From: Gadus chalcogrammus
Taxonomy: Eukaryota; Chordata; Actinopteri; Gadiformes; Gadidae
Assembly (NCBI RefSeq): GCF_026213295.1
Contig: NC_079431.1
Span: forward strand, 15,537,482 to 15,601,481
Direction: 5' to 3'
Length of the DNA stretch: 64,000 nucleotides
The number at the start of each line of letters is the position of its first letter. The stretch's first letter is position 1. Position numbers and translations under genes: made by a program. This document shows positions 23,201 through 33,602 of this stretch, in pieces. Below the pieces are notes generated by a model. It made no database searches and was not told where the DNA came from. It saw only the letters and a program-made list of their open reading frames with translations.

Positions 23201-23990
23201 ACCATTTTATAACATATCTCATCCTTACTAGGGGATGTATTTCTAACACCTGCCAAAGCTCGTTTCAACTCAAACAAGGAAAAACAAACATTTGATGCCT
23301 CTGCAGTGTCATTCTTTTTCCTTACTGTGTTGGGATGTACCCTAATCACTTCATCCCTACCTGCTCTTGCCTCCTGGGTCAGATTAGCAGAGCTATGTAT
23401 TTTAGCGAATGATTTAGCCAAAGCTTCTGCCTTGTCTTTGTTTGTCACCATGATTTCACCATTATACCTAATTGCTGGTAGGGCATATTCCCTCCTGATA
23501 CAACCCATCCTTCGAATCATGCCCCACACATCACTGATCTTGGTATCTCCTCCAATAGTGTTACAGAATTGCTGCCACTGGTTTCGCTTGGCCTGCCTAA
23601 TCACTCGTCTAACTACTGCTTGTGTTTTCTTATATTCTATCAAGTCATTAAAGGAAAATGAAGCTTTAACCTTCTTAAAAGCTTTGTTTCTTGCCTGTAC
23701 AGCCTTTTTACATTCATCTGTCCACCAGGGAACCATGTGACGTTGTCCTGATCCACTTCCTTTCCCTATTATTTCTACTGCAGTTGACTGCATGGCTTCT
23801 GTTATCCTTGCATTAAAATCATCTATCCCTTCATTGTTTTGGTTCAGTCCCTCCAACTTCCCACTACACATCATGCTGTATGCCCCCCAATTAGCCTTTC
23901 TTAGTTTCCACCTAGGGAAGCTTCCCCCCTCAAGCAAAACTGGGCCCACTCCTACTTCACATATTATTGCCATCTTGTTTCGTCGCACGT
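20262..23990 (-). pseudogene. RNase H-encoding LINE (I/Nimb-like), 5'-truncated
   Basis: Minus-strand order: end of endonuclease/linker (WWTDECKKAVQARNKAFKK); reverse transcriptase (602-codon open frame 22,180-23,988) with LFDVEKAYDMLWRDGL, GVPQGSVCSPLLFSVMINDI and the catalytic SLYADDGALW; the thumb region; RNase H (21,824-21,332; IFTDGSKDPDTGRTGAAVH, FLWVPSHAAVEGNEVVD); and a Cys/His tail (CPKCNGRETVEHVLLQC). The 3' UTR ends in a GTAGGTGGCGGTAATGCACC-type sequence and a (GAA)n tail near 20,262-20,285. RNase H places it in the I clade. The N-terminal endonuclease is missing, frames are broken after 22,180, and a MITE (20,872-21,301) splits the RNase H/tail region. Confidence 0.85.
20872..21301. 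mobile_element. TTAA-flanked foldback MITE
   Basis: The 430-bp element starts AGGCACCCAGTGCAACTTT and ends AAAGTTGCACTGGGTACCT, with TTAA at both sides (20,868-20,871; 21,302-21,305). The arms pair over about 170 bp each, so almost the whole element is a hairpin. TTAA duplication fits piggyBac- or Kolobok-type mobilisation. It lies inside the LINE at 20,262-23,990 and is younger than it. Confidence 0.85.
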
Positions 23991-24171
23991 TGATTCGTAA
24001 AGGAGGTCAAAGGTCTGAATAAGGCGCGTCCCGAGCAACCACGAGCGTCCACGAGCGGCCCCGAGACTTCAGAATGTCGTTATTTGCATGACCGCTAGAG
24101 GCGCTACATTTTGATACGCTCCAGTGGGTCGTAATTTGGGGCGGTACAAACGACCTATGCGGTCGTATTTT
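23991..24171. other. Short repeat-like spacer
   Basis: Contains small inverted motifs (acgacctatgcggtcgt). No gene seen. Confidence 0.35.
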
Positions 24172-25080
24172 CTAGGAGGACAGGCTGTACATTTCTGTGT
24201 GGAATGGAGATAAAGTAATTTGTGTTGGAGGGTTGGTCAGTCTGTCAACAGTTGCAAATAGGGTTTTTGCAGTTTTAATGATATTGGAGAAAAATGTTTC
24301 TCTAGCACTTTTTAAGTCTAAATTGTAGGCACGGAGGCTCTCTTTATAGATATCATGGTGAATATGAAGTTTTGTTTTACGCCAGATGCGTTCAACCTTC
24401 CTGCATTCTTTTTTCTGTGCTGTTACAGAAGCAGCTTTTCTCCAGGGTGCCTTTTGCTTTCCAGAATTTTTTTTAACCTTATAATGTGCAATGACATCCA
24501 TGACTTTCACAATTTTCAAATTAAAGTTTTCTACAAGATCATCAGCAGAACATGGGTTGAGAGGTTGTAGCAAGGGGATGGCCTTTTTAAAAAGTACATT
24601 AGAATCTTCATTGATATACAGTTTTTTGACAGTATTTGATTTTGTCTGTCTGTCGGGAATAAAAGATATGTTAAAGAAAACACAAAAGTGGTCAGACAAG
24701 GAAGGATCAGTCACAGAGATATCAGAAACATTGAGGCCCTTTGTGATAACCAGGTCTAGAGTGTGCCCCTTACAACGAGTAACCTCTTTCACATGTTGAG
24801 ACAGTTCAAATGTGCCCAAAATGGTAAAAAGTTTTTTGCACACTTGTCATTCAAATCATCAGTATGAAAATTGAAGTCAAAAGTTATAACTAGACAGTCA
24901 AATTCTGTGGAGATGCTAGACATAATTCATTGTCATAGAAACATTTTTCAGAGTATGTGGTTGGCCTGTAAATAATTAATAGGAGAACTCTGGAGGAGCA
25001 TTTCAATACAGCACTAAGGTATTTGAATGATGGAAAATCACCAAATAACATCTGTTTCCACTGAAATACATTTTTAAATT
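24172..25080 (-). pseudogene. L2/CR1-like LINE endonuclease fragment
   Basis: A 223-codon minus-strand frame (24,172-24,843) contains TRCKGHTLDLVITKGLNVS and SDHFCVFFNI, the end of a LINE endonuclease, followed by the basic linker that precedes the reverse transcriptase. Upstream minus-strand sequence to about 25,080 continues the endonuclease (TFDFNFHTDDLN) through a frame break. No RT remains. Placement in the L2/CR1 group rests on the look of these motifs. Confidence 0.65.
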
Positions 25081-25224
25081 TCTAAATAAATTTACATTTA
25101 TTTAGCAAAAAAAACATATCAACAACCACCCTATACAGTAAAATCAAATAACACAAATACTACAACTATCAAAAAGGTCTGTGCCTCCAACCAATGCATC
25201 TTCCCACTCTCTCCCCTCTCCCCA

Positions 25225-25291
25225 TCCCAAAGGTTGCAGTAGGACCATAAAGAGGCCATGCCTCTATGGAACAAGTTTTGGGGCTCTAGAG
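25225..25291. repeat. Direct repeat flanking the hAT element (copy 1)
   Basis: The segment gaccataaagaggccatgcc through tttggggctctagag recurs at 26,350-26,404 and, after removal of the hAT element, the match continues (tcaataat...gcgct...ttgaaat). Confidence 0.75.
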
Positions 25292-26256
25292 CAGTGGCGT
25301 GCACAGACATTTTGGGGGGCAGGTGCTCAGGGAAAAATAAGGGCACATTAAAGTGTCATTTCGAAGTGAAGAGTGATCATTACCACTTTTCTAAAGCAGC
25401 ATCCTCCTCAGTGCCATGTCTTGATGTTGATGACCTCACTATGATTGATCTTGATATATTTTTCTATAGCAAGCAGGAGAAGGTCAGAGAGACGTTCTTC
25501 TCCACACAGACTTCTTAGTTTAGTTTTGATAATTTTCAGCTTTGAAAATTATCTCTCCACAGAAGCAGTTGTCACTGGCAATGTTTCATCGATTTTTATC
25601 ATCTTCACAAAGGCAGGAAAAATGAGCCGGCCACTGTTTTCCCTCAGTATGGCAAAGATTTCTTTGAGGTCTTTTGCAGGAAAGCTGGAGTGGAACACCT
25701 TTAGTTCTGTCTTCAGCTGGTCCTCGTCTTCTCCATAGAAATCAGGATGTGGACGGCTTCTTTGGCTTCTGCGTTTGGCGTGCTTACCCAGTTGGCATGT
25801 ACCGTGAAGGGGTGAAAGGACTGAATGATTCTAGCAGTGGGACTTCAGCTCCTCAGTCACAGTATCCAGAAAGGAGGCTTAGGGGGCCAACAATACACTC
25901 TAGACTCAATTCATTTATGTGTTACATCGCCGGTTGGGCAGGGCAGGGGAGTAGGTGTGTGTGGGCAGCAGCTGTGAACTACAGCTGCAACGCGCCTCCG
26001 TTTGTGTCCGCTCTGCGCGTTCACGTTGCAAAGGAAGAGAGTTGTGTGCGAGGAGGAGGGGGGGGGGGGCATATATATTGAGCCATTATTATCACACGTT
26101 TTTAATTGTCGAGCCTTTATAGATGATAATGTCGGCATGGGCCACATACACAAAAATTCAGATTATTTTATTTTTTTCAAAAGGGCACTTGATTGGGTCA
26201 GGGGGCAAAGGGCAGGTGCTATAGCACCACCTTGGGTCTACCTGTGCACGCCACTG
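25292..26256 (-). mobile_element. hAT transposon with 8-bp target duplication
   Basis: Termini CAGTGGCGTGCACAG / CTGTGCACGCCACTG are flanked by CTCTAGAG on both sides (25,284-25,291 and 26,257-26,264), the 8-bp duplication diagnostic of hAT. Inside, the minus strand carries the end of a transposase (about 25,800-25,400): the dimerisation segment is readable as TASVER, a stop, then FSKLKIIKTKLRSL and EERLSDLLLLAIE. The N-terminal and catalytic parts are missing, so the element is a deletion derivative. Confidence 0.9.
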
Positions 26257-26349
26257 CTCTAGAGTCAATAATAGCGACGCTATTGAAATTGTTGCTAAAT
26301 AAAAAATCCTCAAAAATAAGAAGAGATATATTTTTCAAAACTAGAGGTT

Positions 26350-26430
26350 TTAGTGTGACCATAAAGCGGCCATACCTCTATGGAACAAGTTTTGGGGCTC
26401 TAGAGTCAATAATGCTGCGCTGTTGAAATG
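26350..26430. repeat. Direct repeat flanking the hAT element (copy 2)
   Basis: The uninterrupted version of the sequence split by the hAT insertion; it shows what the empty site looked like, including ctctagag once. Confidence 0.75.
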
Positions 26431-26627
26431 TTACCATTGTGGTCATTTTCAGTTTTGCTCTTTGCAGACGGTCCCTAAGCTCGCGGCGAGTAGGGTCTGT
26501 CTGCGTCCTGCAAGACGGAGGCATGACTTGTAGTGGGCGTAACTTGTAGGAGGCGTAACTTGTACTAGGAGGCGTAACTTGTACTTTTCTAAATCGCGGT
26601 CCACGCGAGATCTTTCTCTTTTCGCGG

Positions 26628-26671
26628 TATATAAAAAGCCTTGTAAATCGGATATTCAGATAATCATGTCG
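26628..26671 (+). promoter_or_regulatory. TATA box, start codon and first donor of the element's gene
   Basis: TATATAAAA (26,628-26,636) precedes an ATG at 26,666 by 30 bases. The first exon encodes only Met-Ser and ends at GTAAGT (26,672). Confidence 0.45.
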
Positions 26672-27019
26672 GTAAGTAAAAAGAAGTGGATTAACAAGAA
26701 TGATTTTTTTTTGTTTTTACAAGCTTAATGAACTCTAGAACTAGGGCAGACTACTTGTGGTTGTGATACGGTTTAACATTCTTTGAGAAATGTTTGCACG
26801 CTTAGGCCTACTGTTAACGTTGGGATCAGGCTGCATGAAATGATGTGAGGGGTGGTTTCAACCCTGGACCATATGTTTGACACCCCTGCTTTGTGTTATA
26901 AGGTCATGTTCATGAGGACCTTATGCTAGGACAGTCACATTCATATGCCCTCATAAAGACAAGATGATAGTGAGTGCAGGGGTTTACTGTTTCTTTCTGA
27001 TTGGTTGACCAATACACAG

Positions 27020-27753
27020 AGATCTTGCACAAAGGATAAATCCTGGGGAAATGGACAGAGAAAACTGGGTACCATTTTGAGGTAAGTGATATTCATTTGT
27101 ATCAAGCTTTTCAGCCTGCATTTATTTGCAATTGCAAACTTCAATCGGCACAATTGCAATCAATGCTGATGGTGGTATTATTCTGTTAGAAGTTTCCTCG
27201 GCAAACCAGTGGGAATGACCGTGGAGTCTTTATGATAATGGTAAGTCGTATTTAAATGTTTTCATGTCGTTCACCCATTACTGTTTTCCTTGTTTGTTGT
27301 TTTTTGTGCAGTTGACCTTGTACGTTGCACTTGATGCTCGATTCGACTACACCATAGTAAGGAAAGATCATTTATGTTTAGTGTGATGGAATTTATAATA
27401 ACTACACATTTAAAGATGTCATAAGTCTACCTATTTTATGTTTAGGTAGATATGCCAGCCCTTAGGAGGTGGTGGTGTATCATGCTGATGGAGAAATTCG
27501 CACTGGACAAGTACTTATTTAACGTTAGGGCATTTACAGATTCTCACATGATTCAACCTTTATTAGCAGGATTCATGCTTCAAGTCATTGCATTTCTGAT
27601 ATTTTTTAGCATTTTCCACTCTTATCTCCCTCCACTACCTCATTTAGCCATGGCAAGCTTTTTGCACACTGTACCAAAGAATCCAGGGATCTCCTAAAAG
27701 GTCCTCGGCAGCCTGTGATGCATCTGAGGAAGTGCAAGTTAGAGGAGATGGAG
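27020..27753 (+). pseudogene. Ulp1/C48-like cysteine protease remnant, catalytic Cys lost
   Basis: Small exons with good GT-AG borders join in phase: 27,193-27,240, 27,312-27,356, 27,446-27,510 and 27,701-27,753. The first reads PRQTSGNDRGVFMIM, matching the Ulp1 active-site signature (Q-x-N/S-G-x-D-C-G-V-F) except that the nucleophile Cys is Arg (CGT at 27,220-27,222). Next come LTLYVALDARFDYTI and VDMPALRRWWCIMLMEKFA. A preceding exon (27,020-27,071) reads through RENWVPF and needs a frameshift to join. The catalytic His/Asp region is not clearly present. Ulp1 proteases cleave SUMO or related peptides; this copy cannot be active. C-terminal exons may lie at 28,349 and 30,660. Confidence 0.6.
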
Positions 27754-28155
27754 GTAATACGTTTGTCTTTCATAGAATGCCTGGTCAAAAACAGATGATG
27801 GTTGTGTTTACATTTGATAGATGAAAATGTAGACATCGTAACAACAAGATTATTGGCTTTTATTAGTAACATCTGTGCTTACCTTGCTACTTCCTGGAAA
27901 ACTGGCTGCTGCAACATGGGTCCATTAACCAGAAATAAATACCGGTAACATAATTAAAATAGTATGAACACGCTATACTGACTTTTGCATGTAGAATCAC
28001 TGCCATTAACAGTAAGACCTAGCCAGGCAGCGCCGCCTAGTGGCTCCGCTCAATTCTCATTTCGTTCCACCACATACGAAGTGAAAGCGGATGGTCATAT
28101 CAGGCTAAGTAAGACCCCCCTCACAACATACACAGTTCTGCCCATCCACAGTAAG

Positions 28156-28183
28156 CCCCCCCCCCCCCCCCCCCCCCCCCCGC
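28156..28183. repeat. Poly-C run (28 bases)
   Basis: Uninterrupted cytosines; a likely assembly-length artefact site and a potential i-motif/G-quadruplex. Confidence 0.9.
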
Positions 28184-28348
28184 CTTTCATTCTTCGTAAA
28201 TTAGTCCCGTGTCCACCCTACTCCCTTCTGTATCGAAACCGCCATGTTGTATTCCCTTGAGTATGCGCCGAAGTAGTACAATTCACAATAAACATGAACA
28301 TAGCTGTTGTAACTCGGCCTTTGTGACTCTGCCTTTGTATTCTATCAG

Positions 28349-28378
28349 GCCATGAGCGTGGAAGAGCCAGACCCCAAG
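28349..28378 (+). pseudogene. Possible small exon of the Ulp1-like gene
   Basis: Between tctatcag and gtcagt, 30 bases read AMSVEEPDPK in phase 0. Weak on its own, but it is phase-compatible with the last exon at 30,660. Confidence 0.3.
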
Positions 28379-29099
28379 GTCAGTTTTCTTTGTTATCATC
28401 AAATAAGCTTTCTAGGCTTTTCTTGAGGACACCCTCAACATATTCCCAAACATACCTTTTGCATATTTGAGCCTTTGTCTATCTAATTATATGACTTTAA
28501 GATGAAAGCTGCTTTTTAAGGTGCTAGCTATGCTTACAGTACTTTACGACCTGCCACATTTGAGATACACACGTTTGAGATGCACACTGAACCGTCACAA
28601 AATATTCTATGCTGTACAGCAATTTGGTCAAACATGCCATGCCAAGGGCCGAAATGTCGTTTCATTTTTCTAATTCGCCATTTGTATGTGCAAATTTAGC
28701 TTTAATTATAATTACTGTTTTAGCGATAATGCAGGAGGGCTAGATAAATTAGGCTTAAATAGCATCCAGGAGAGGTGCATCGATGAGAATGCAAGGAATG
28801 AGGAGGAGGAGGAGACGTAGCTTGCTTCAGACTATATTATGTTCAGCCTTGTTTATTTAAATACTCGGTAATGTCTTTCAGTTTCTATAAAGTTTCGATA
28901 AAGTTTGTTTATTTTGCCTGAGTATCTGAGCATACACCCCGTGCATGACTTCCCTCTGTACCACGACCACAGCTCTGCTTGATCTACCCATTAAATAAAG
29001 GAAACAAAGTAACAGGCACTTACATTGTCACAAACTTAATACCCTGAGTATTAACTAAGCTGCCTCATCTGTGGATGGCACAAGCCTTTTGGCCTTTGC

Positions 29100-30417
29100 A
29101 GTCAACTCGCCGTCAGCTGGCACAGAAAAAACGGCTGTCTCAAGAAGAGGAGGATGTCACCTGAAAGTTTAGGGGAGCTTTCAAATCGTTCCTTGAAGTT
29201 TTCTGCAAGGGTTGACACAAACTCCTTCATTGCTGGATCTTCCTGCATTTTTTCCTTCTCTAAATGCTCACACAGACGTGGGAAGTGCCACTTTCTCCCT
29301 TGAATGTCTCTCTCCTGAAGGTGCAGCTTCGAATGGAGGGCTTCAATCGCTTCGTACATGTCAGCAATAGTGTGGTTCTTCTTGCCTTGTAGCTGCAGGT
29401 TAAGGTGATTCAGATGAGACATGATGTCACACAAAAAATTAACATCTGCCATTACCTTGGCGTCAGCCCGCCAGAAATTCGCGGGCTTTTGGGCTCTGCA
29501 GGCTGGATAAAAATGACACAAGTTCATCACGCAGGTCGCACACCCTCTCCAACACAGGGCCTTTACTCAGCCAGCGAACATCGTTGTGCATCAACAGATC
29601 TTTGTGTTCAGCTGACATTTCCTCGGCACCTGCTTTCATAGCTCCACAACTTTTGTTTTGATTTTTTCCTCTTGATTTAAGATTTCACCAGCCATGTGAA
29701 TTGCAGATTGTTTAATGAACTCTGCATCAGCAAAGAGCTTCTTAGCTTTAGCAAGCGTCCAGGAAACATGCAATGAAGTAGCTGTTGCGCTCTCTTGTGC
29801 CGATGCCCTTTTGCATATGGTTAAAACTGACCGCTTGCATGATGTCAACATGCTTGCAATCTTTTGTTTGCGTTGCTCAGATGTTTCTGGGAAACTTCCA
29901 TTAAAGCTACTACACAGCATGCAAACAGTTAAAGTGTCAGGTTGTCAGATTTAATGACAGCCACGGTCTGCTTGCGTTGGCATGGTCCGGTAAAGAAAAG
30001 CAATACTTATCGGTCCATTCAGTTTTAAAGTGGCGGTTCTCCTGGTTAGCCTTCCTTTTCTTGGCAAATGACATGTTTCTTTCATCAATTTTCAATCCGT
30101 TGATTTTTGACAAAGTTGTAATTCCCTGGGATGACTAGCGGGAAAGTGACAGCATGCGGCGGCTACTCTCTGGCGTGTGACGCTAGTGAAGTTGAAAACA
30201 CACAAAGCACGTCATTACGTATGCACGCAGTAACGTCAACGGTCAAGTGGATGGTGTGGGCTGAGGGGAAAATATAGCAGGCCCACCATCCACTTGAGCG
30301 TGGATGGTGTTATCTGTTTTTGGAGATAACATGTGAATGCGCTGGGTCAGCGCGGGCCGGACATTTGGCTCTCGCGGGCCGGATCTGGCCCGCGGGCCGC
30401 TAATTGGGGTTCACTGC
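29100..30417 (-). pseudogene. hAT-Charlie-type transposase remnant (GTF2IRD2-like)
   Basis: Minus-strand pieces: MSFAKKRKANQENRHFKTEW (about 30,075), then FNGSFPETSEQRKQKIASML and a helical segment (29,920-29,636), then VNFLCDIMSHLNHLNLQLQG and HFPRLCEHL (29,530-29,102). These match the hAT domain shared with GTF2IRD2 and Charlie elements. The frame breaks at least twice and the C-terminal dimerisation part is missing. The end at 30,417 (CAGTGAACCCCAATTAGCGG on the minus strand, then ggcccgcgggccagatc) has the form of a Charlie terminus. It sits inside the 26,491-31,744 element. Confidence 0.75.
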
Positions 30418-30456
30418 TGTACAGGCTAGTAGATGTTGCTTGCTTCTTTCTGCCCA

Positions 30457-30514
30457 GAGTTTGCACAGTGCAACAGTGATGACGTACCTGAGAAATCCAT
30501 GTATTGAAGACCGG
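30457..30514 (+). repeat. 58-bp direct repeat, copy 1
   Basis: Identical to 31,750-31,807 (from gagtttgcacagtgcaacag to gaagaccgg). Copy 2 starts just outside the right inverted repeat of the 26,491-31,744 element. Confidence 0.9.
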
Positions 30515-30659
30515 CAAATATATATAAAATGAAGGCTTGTAATGTAAACGCTATAATATGAAGGCTTTCTCATAACTATCCTCCCTGTTAATGACATTGT
30601 TCTTGTCTTGTTTCTATCAGTAATATTTATTTTAATTCATTGTTTTCTATCATATGCAG

Positions 30660-30716
30660 GACCTTGAAAACATGCAGCAAGCGATCAATAACTATGTATT
30701 CAATAAAATTATTTGA
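30660..30716 (+). pseudogene. Possible terminal exon of the Ulp1-like gene
   Basis: Acceptor catatgcag is followed by DLENMQQAINNYVFNKII and TGA; the codons for Asn-Lys-Ile contain AATAAA, which could serve as polyadenylation signal. It lies within the element, beyond the hAT insertion. Confidence 0.35.
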
Positions 30717-31069
30717 TTATTAATCTGCTGTCTTTAATTCTTTGAATTATTAATCTGCTGTCTTTTGGTTAAAAGTATAAAGGGATAAAGTAGGCTAAAC
30801 TTAAGTAGGTTCCCCACGTTAAACTCCGATATGCATTACATGTCATTGTAAAATTGTAATAGGCTTCTTTTCTTAAATGCATATGACTCAGGGATGTCAG
30901 TTTCACGTAAGGCTATGATTAAGCTAATCAAGAGCATATCAAGATTAAGCTAATCAAGAGCATATTTTTAAATGAGCGGGTTGGGTGCATTATTTTTATA
31001 TAAGGCCTAATATTTGAGGTCCGAGTTGCGGTAATTTATGTACCCGCGCACCACTGCTACATACTAGTG

Positions 31070-31595
31070 TTGGCTCGTTCGTTCGTGAACCGGTTCGAAG
31101 GAACGAGTCTTTAGGACGAACAAACCGAACCGGTTCGTCTCTCTCGTTCGTTCGGTCGTCTCGTTCACCATTCCATTCACCGGAAACTCGGCTGAACGAA
31201 CGAACGAGTTTCCTGTCGCACTAATTCCACCGAGTCTGACTGACTCAGCTGAGAACCGTGCAGTGGCATGCATTCCATGATGCGATTCACCGTTACCGGA
31301 AACTAGGCTGAATCGCGAACGACTCCTCCACGTTCAGTCGAGTTTCCGGTGAATTGATTCACCGGAAACTCGACTGAACTGGGAGGAGTCGTTCACGAAT
31401 CGTATGTTCGTTCAGCCTGGTTTCCGGTAGCGGTAAATCGCATCATGGAATGGACCCCATTGCAAGGTTCTCAGCTGAGTCAGTCAGACTCAGTGGAGTT
31501 AGTGCTACCGGAAACTCGACAGAACGAACGAACGATTCGCGAACGACTCCTCGTGGCGAACTGAATCACGTGAACTGGGTCACGGAAACGAATCA
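31070..31595. mobile_element. Foldback (cruciform-like) element
   Basis: Two arms of about 160 bp (31,195-31,350 and 31,362-31,515) are imperfect reverse complements, centred on ttccggtgaattgattcaccggaa. Outer parts are rich in GTTCGTTCG / CGAACGAAC. The whole segment can fold into one long hairpin. No ORF. Confidence 0.8.
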
Positions 31596-31749
31596 TTAAA
31601 TCTACCACTACTACATATACAGATCATTTCCGTGATTTAGAAAAGTACTAGACACGCCTCCGACTACAAGTTACGCCTCCGACTACAAGTTACGCCTCCT
31701 ACTACAAGTTACGCCTCCGTCTTGCAGGACGCAGACAGATACTATAGCT

Positions 31750-31807
31750 GAGTTTGCACAGTGCAACAGTGATGACGTACCTGAGAAATCCATGTATTGA
31801 AGACCGG
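31750..31807 (+). repeat. 58-bp direct repeat, copy 2
   Basis: Second exact copy of 30,457-30,514, adjoining the end of the inverted-repeat element. Confidence 0.9.
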
Positions 31808-32682
31808 TGTTGTGCCGAAAAGTGATCAGCTGCCAGAAAGTGATTTCAGCCGCGGGAGCGAGCACAGCCTGTTAAAGCCAGGCTATATCGCCTTGAAACA
31901 TGTGTGCGGCAGCAAAGTCAGAACAATCCTACTAGTCAATAGCACTACAGGACTATTGTTCGCTGTATTAACACAGATTTGTATTTTAAGGTGACAAGAC
32001 ATCAACGTTGTACGAGGATCGACGTCTGATCAGTCATAGGCTACACTGTAAAAATGAAAACTTAAAATTGTTGGTCTCATTATTATTTATGAGTAAAATG
32101 AATATAAAACATTAAATATTCATGTCAACTGTGCAATGCAATTTAGTCCAACCAACAATGTTGACTTTTGGGTCAAGAGTTGGGCTCACTGTAGCATCTT
32201 TGTTAGCAAGACACACGGGTTTAAGTCAGACATAGCTGTGTTCGAAATCGTTCCCTATCCACTCACTCACTATTCCCTATATAGTGTTCATGATATAGTG
32301 CACTATTTAGGGAACGAACAAACGAGAATTCGGACACTACGCTTACGATTTCTAAACGTCATTTGCGTCAGTAAATGCGCCGGGTATTTCTGTGACGCAG
32401 ACAGATGCGCCAACATCATGTAAACAAACCGGGCACTCACGACGAAAGCTGGAGGTTGTATTGATGTTGAATGGTACATTTCCTTGCTTAATTAATTTTG
32501 AATGTTAAATATTCTATGTTAAATCCCAAATAAATTGTTGACATTTCTAAACGAAAGCCGGAGACTCCATCATTAAATGTATTCGTTTTCGCGGTTATTC
32601 AGCTTCTTCTTCTCCTCCGGGGAAACACGACCGCATTGCATTGTGGTATACGGGAGTAACATGTAGGGTACATCGTATGTAC

Positions 32683-32873
32683 TGTGGTGGTTAACATAAT
32701 TCCCCCACGGAACTATGGGTGGGGGGGGTGTTTAGCACGGACCCTTTTAGCGGACGGAACGACTGTCCAGTTCAGTCCGGTTTTGACATTAAGAATGAAC
32801 GTCTTTTTGTATTGTGTTCATGAAAACTTTGTGCTGGATACTCCGCCACCGACTCCCGTCTCTCGGCACTACA
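32683..32873 (+). mobile_element. 5' LTR of the Gypsy element
   Basis: 191 bp, TGTGGTGG...CACTACA, about 96% identical by eye to 37,314-37,504. It is preceded by GTAC (32,679-32,682), which also follows the 3' LTR. Directly downstream, tggtgaccccgacg is the candidate primer-binding site. Confidence 0.9.
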
Positions 32874-32923
32874 CTGGTGACCCCGACGAAGGTCTCGCTG
32901 AAGCTTCAGAGACCAAGACGAAC

Positions 32924-33600
32924 ATGGCGAATAATGCTTTTATTAAGTTGCCGGAGTTCTGGGAGTTTTCCCCAACGGCGGGATTCGCGCAGACGGAGGC
33001 GCAGTTCGCCATCCGTGACGTCACGGACGACAACACACGCTACTACCACGTCATGTCGGCGCCGGGGAGATCCACTGCGACCCGGGCGGCGAATTTCATA
33101 GCGAATCCCCCGGACCACGGCAAGTACAGGGACCTCAAAGCCTTCCTGTTGAAGACTTTTGGGCTGTCACAGTCAGAGCGGGCCCAACGCTTGTTGGCTA
33201 TTCGGGGCCTCGGGGACAGCAAACCCTCTGAGCATATGGAGATGATGCTCAACCTGCTGGGTGTTGAAGAACCTAACTTCCTCTTCATGGAGCTGTTCCT
33301 CCAACACATGCCGTCTGGACGGCGCTCGCGGGCACGAGGATTACTGAGCCACGTGCGTTGGCGGAGGAAGCCGACCGTTTTTTCCTGGCTGCTCAGAGTT
33401 TGGCACCCGAAGTGCTAGCCCCAACACGCAGTGCCTGCCCACCGGACAGGGACAGGCTGACCAACAGAGCCCCAGTGGCCGCTGATGGCAGTGCCAGCAA
33501 TGGTATGTGCTATTTTCACGCGCGTTTCGGCGCTAAGGCAAAGAGGTGCTGGTCCCCGTGCAACTTGAAGCCGACGGGAAACGCCAAGGCTTGCGCTCAT
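32924..33600 (+). pseudogene. Gypsy gag, frameshifted
   Basis: The ATG at 32,924 starts a capsid-like protein (FIKLPEFWEFSPTAGFAQTE; later RAQRLLAIRGLGDSKPSEHM). The frame ends at 33,416, and the continuation (EEADRFFLAAQSLAPEVL, then a Cys/His knuckle CYFHARFGAKAKRC) is in another frame from about 33,358. The element copies itself through an RNA intermediate, but this copy's gag is broken. Confidence 0.75.
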
Positions 33601-33602
33601 TA

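Larger units (their letters stand above)
26491..31744. mobile_element. 5.25-kb inverted-repeat element with Ulp1-like gene remnant
   Basis: The ends share TCTGTCTGCGTCCTGCAAGA in inverted orientation (left 26,496; right ending near 31,739). On both sides this is followed by 2-4 tandem copies of GGAGGCGTAACTTGTA and then gtacttttctaaatc, so the inverted repeat is about 100 bp with internal direct repeats. Between them on the plus strand lie a TATA box, a start codon spliced to downstream exons, exons of a C48/Ulp1-like protease, and a nested hAT relic and foldback element. No target duplication was identified. Ulp1-type proteases accompany several eukaryotic DNA transposon groups; the superfamily here is undetermined. 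Confidence 0.65.

Noticed and set aside
24172..24843. 223-codon ORF considered as a host gene
   Set aside because: Contains the KGHTLDLVI...SDHFCVFF pattern of LINE endonucleases and the basic linker before RT.
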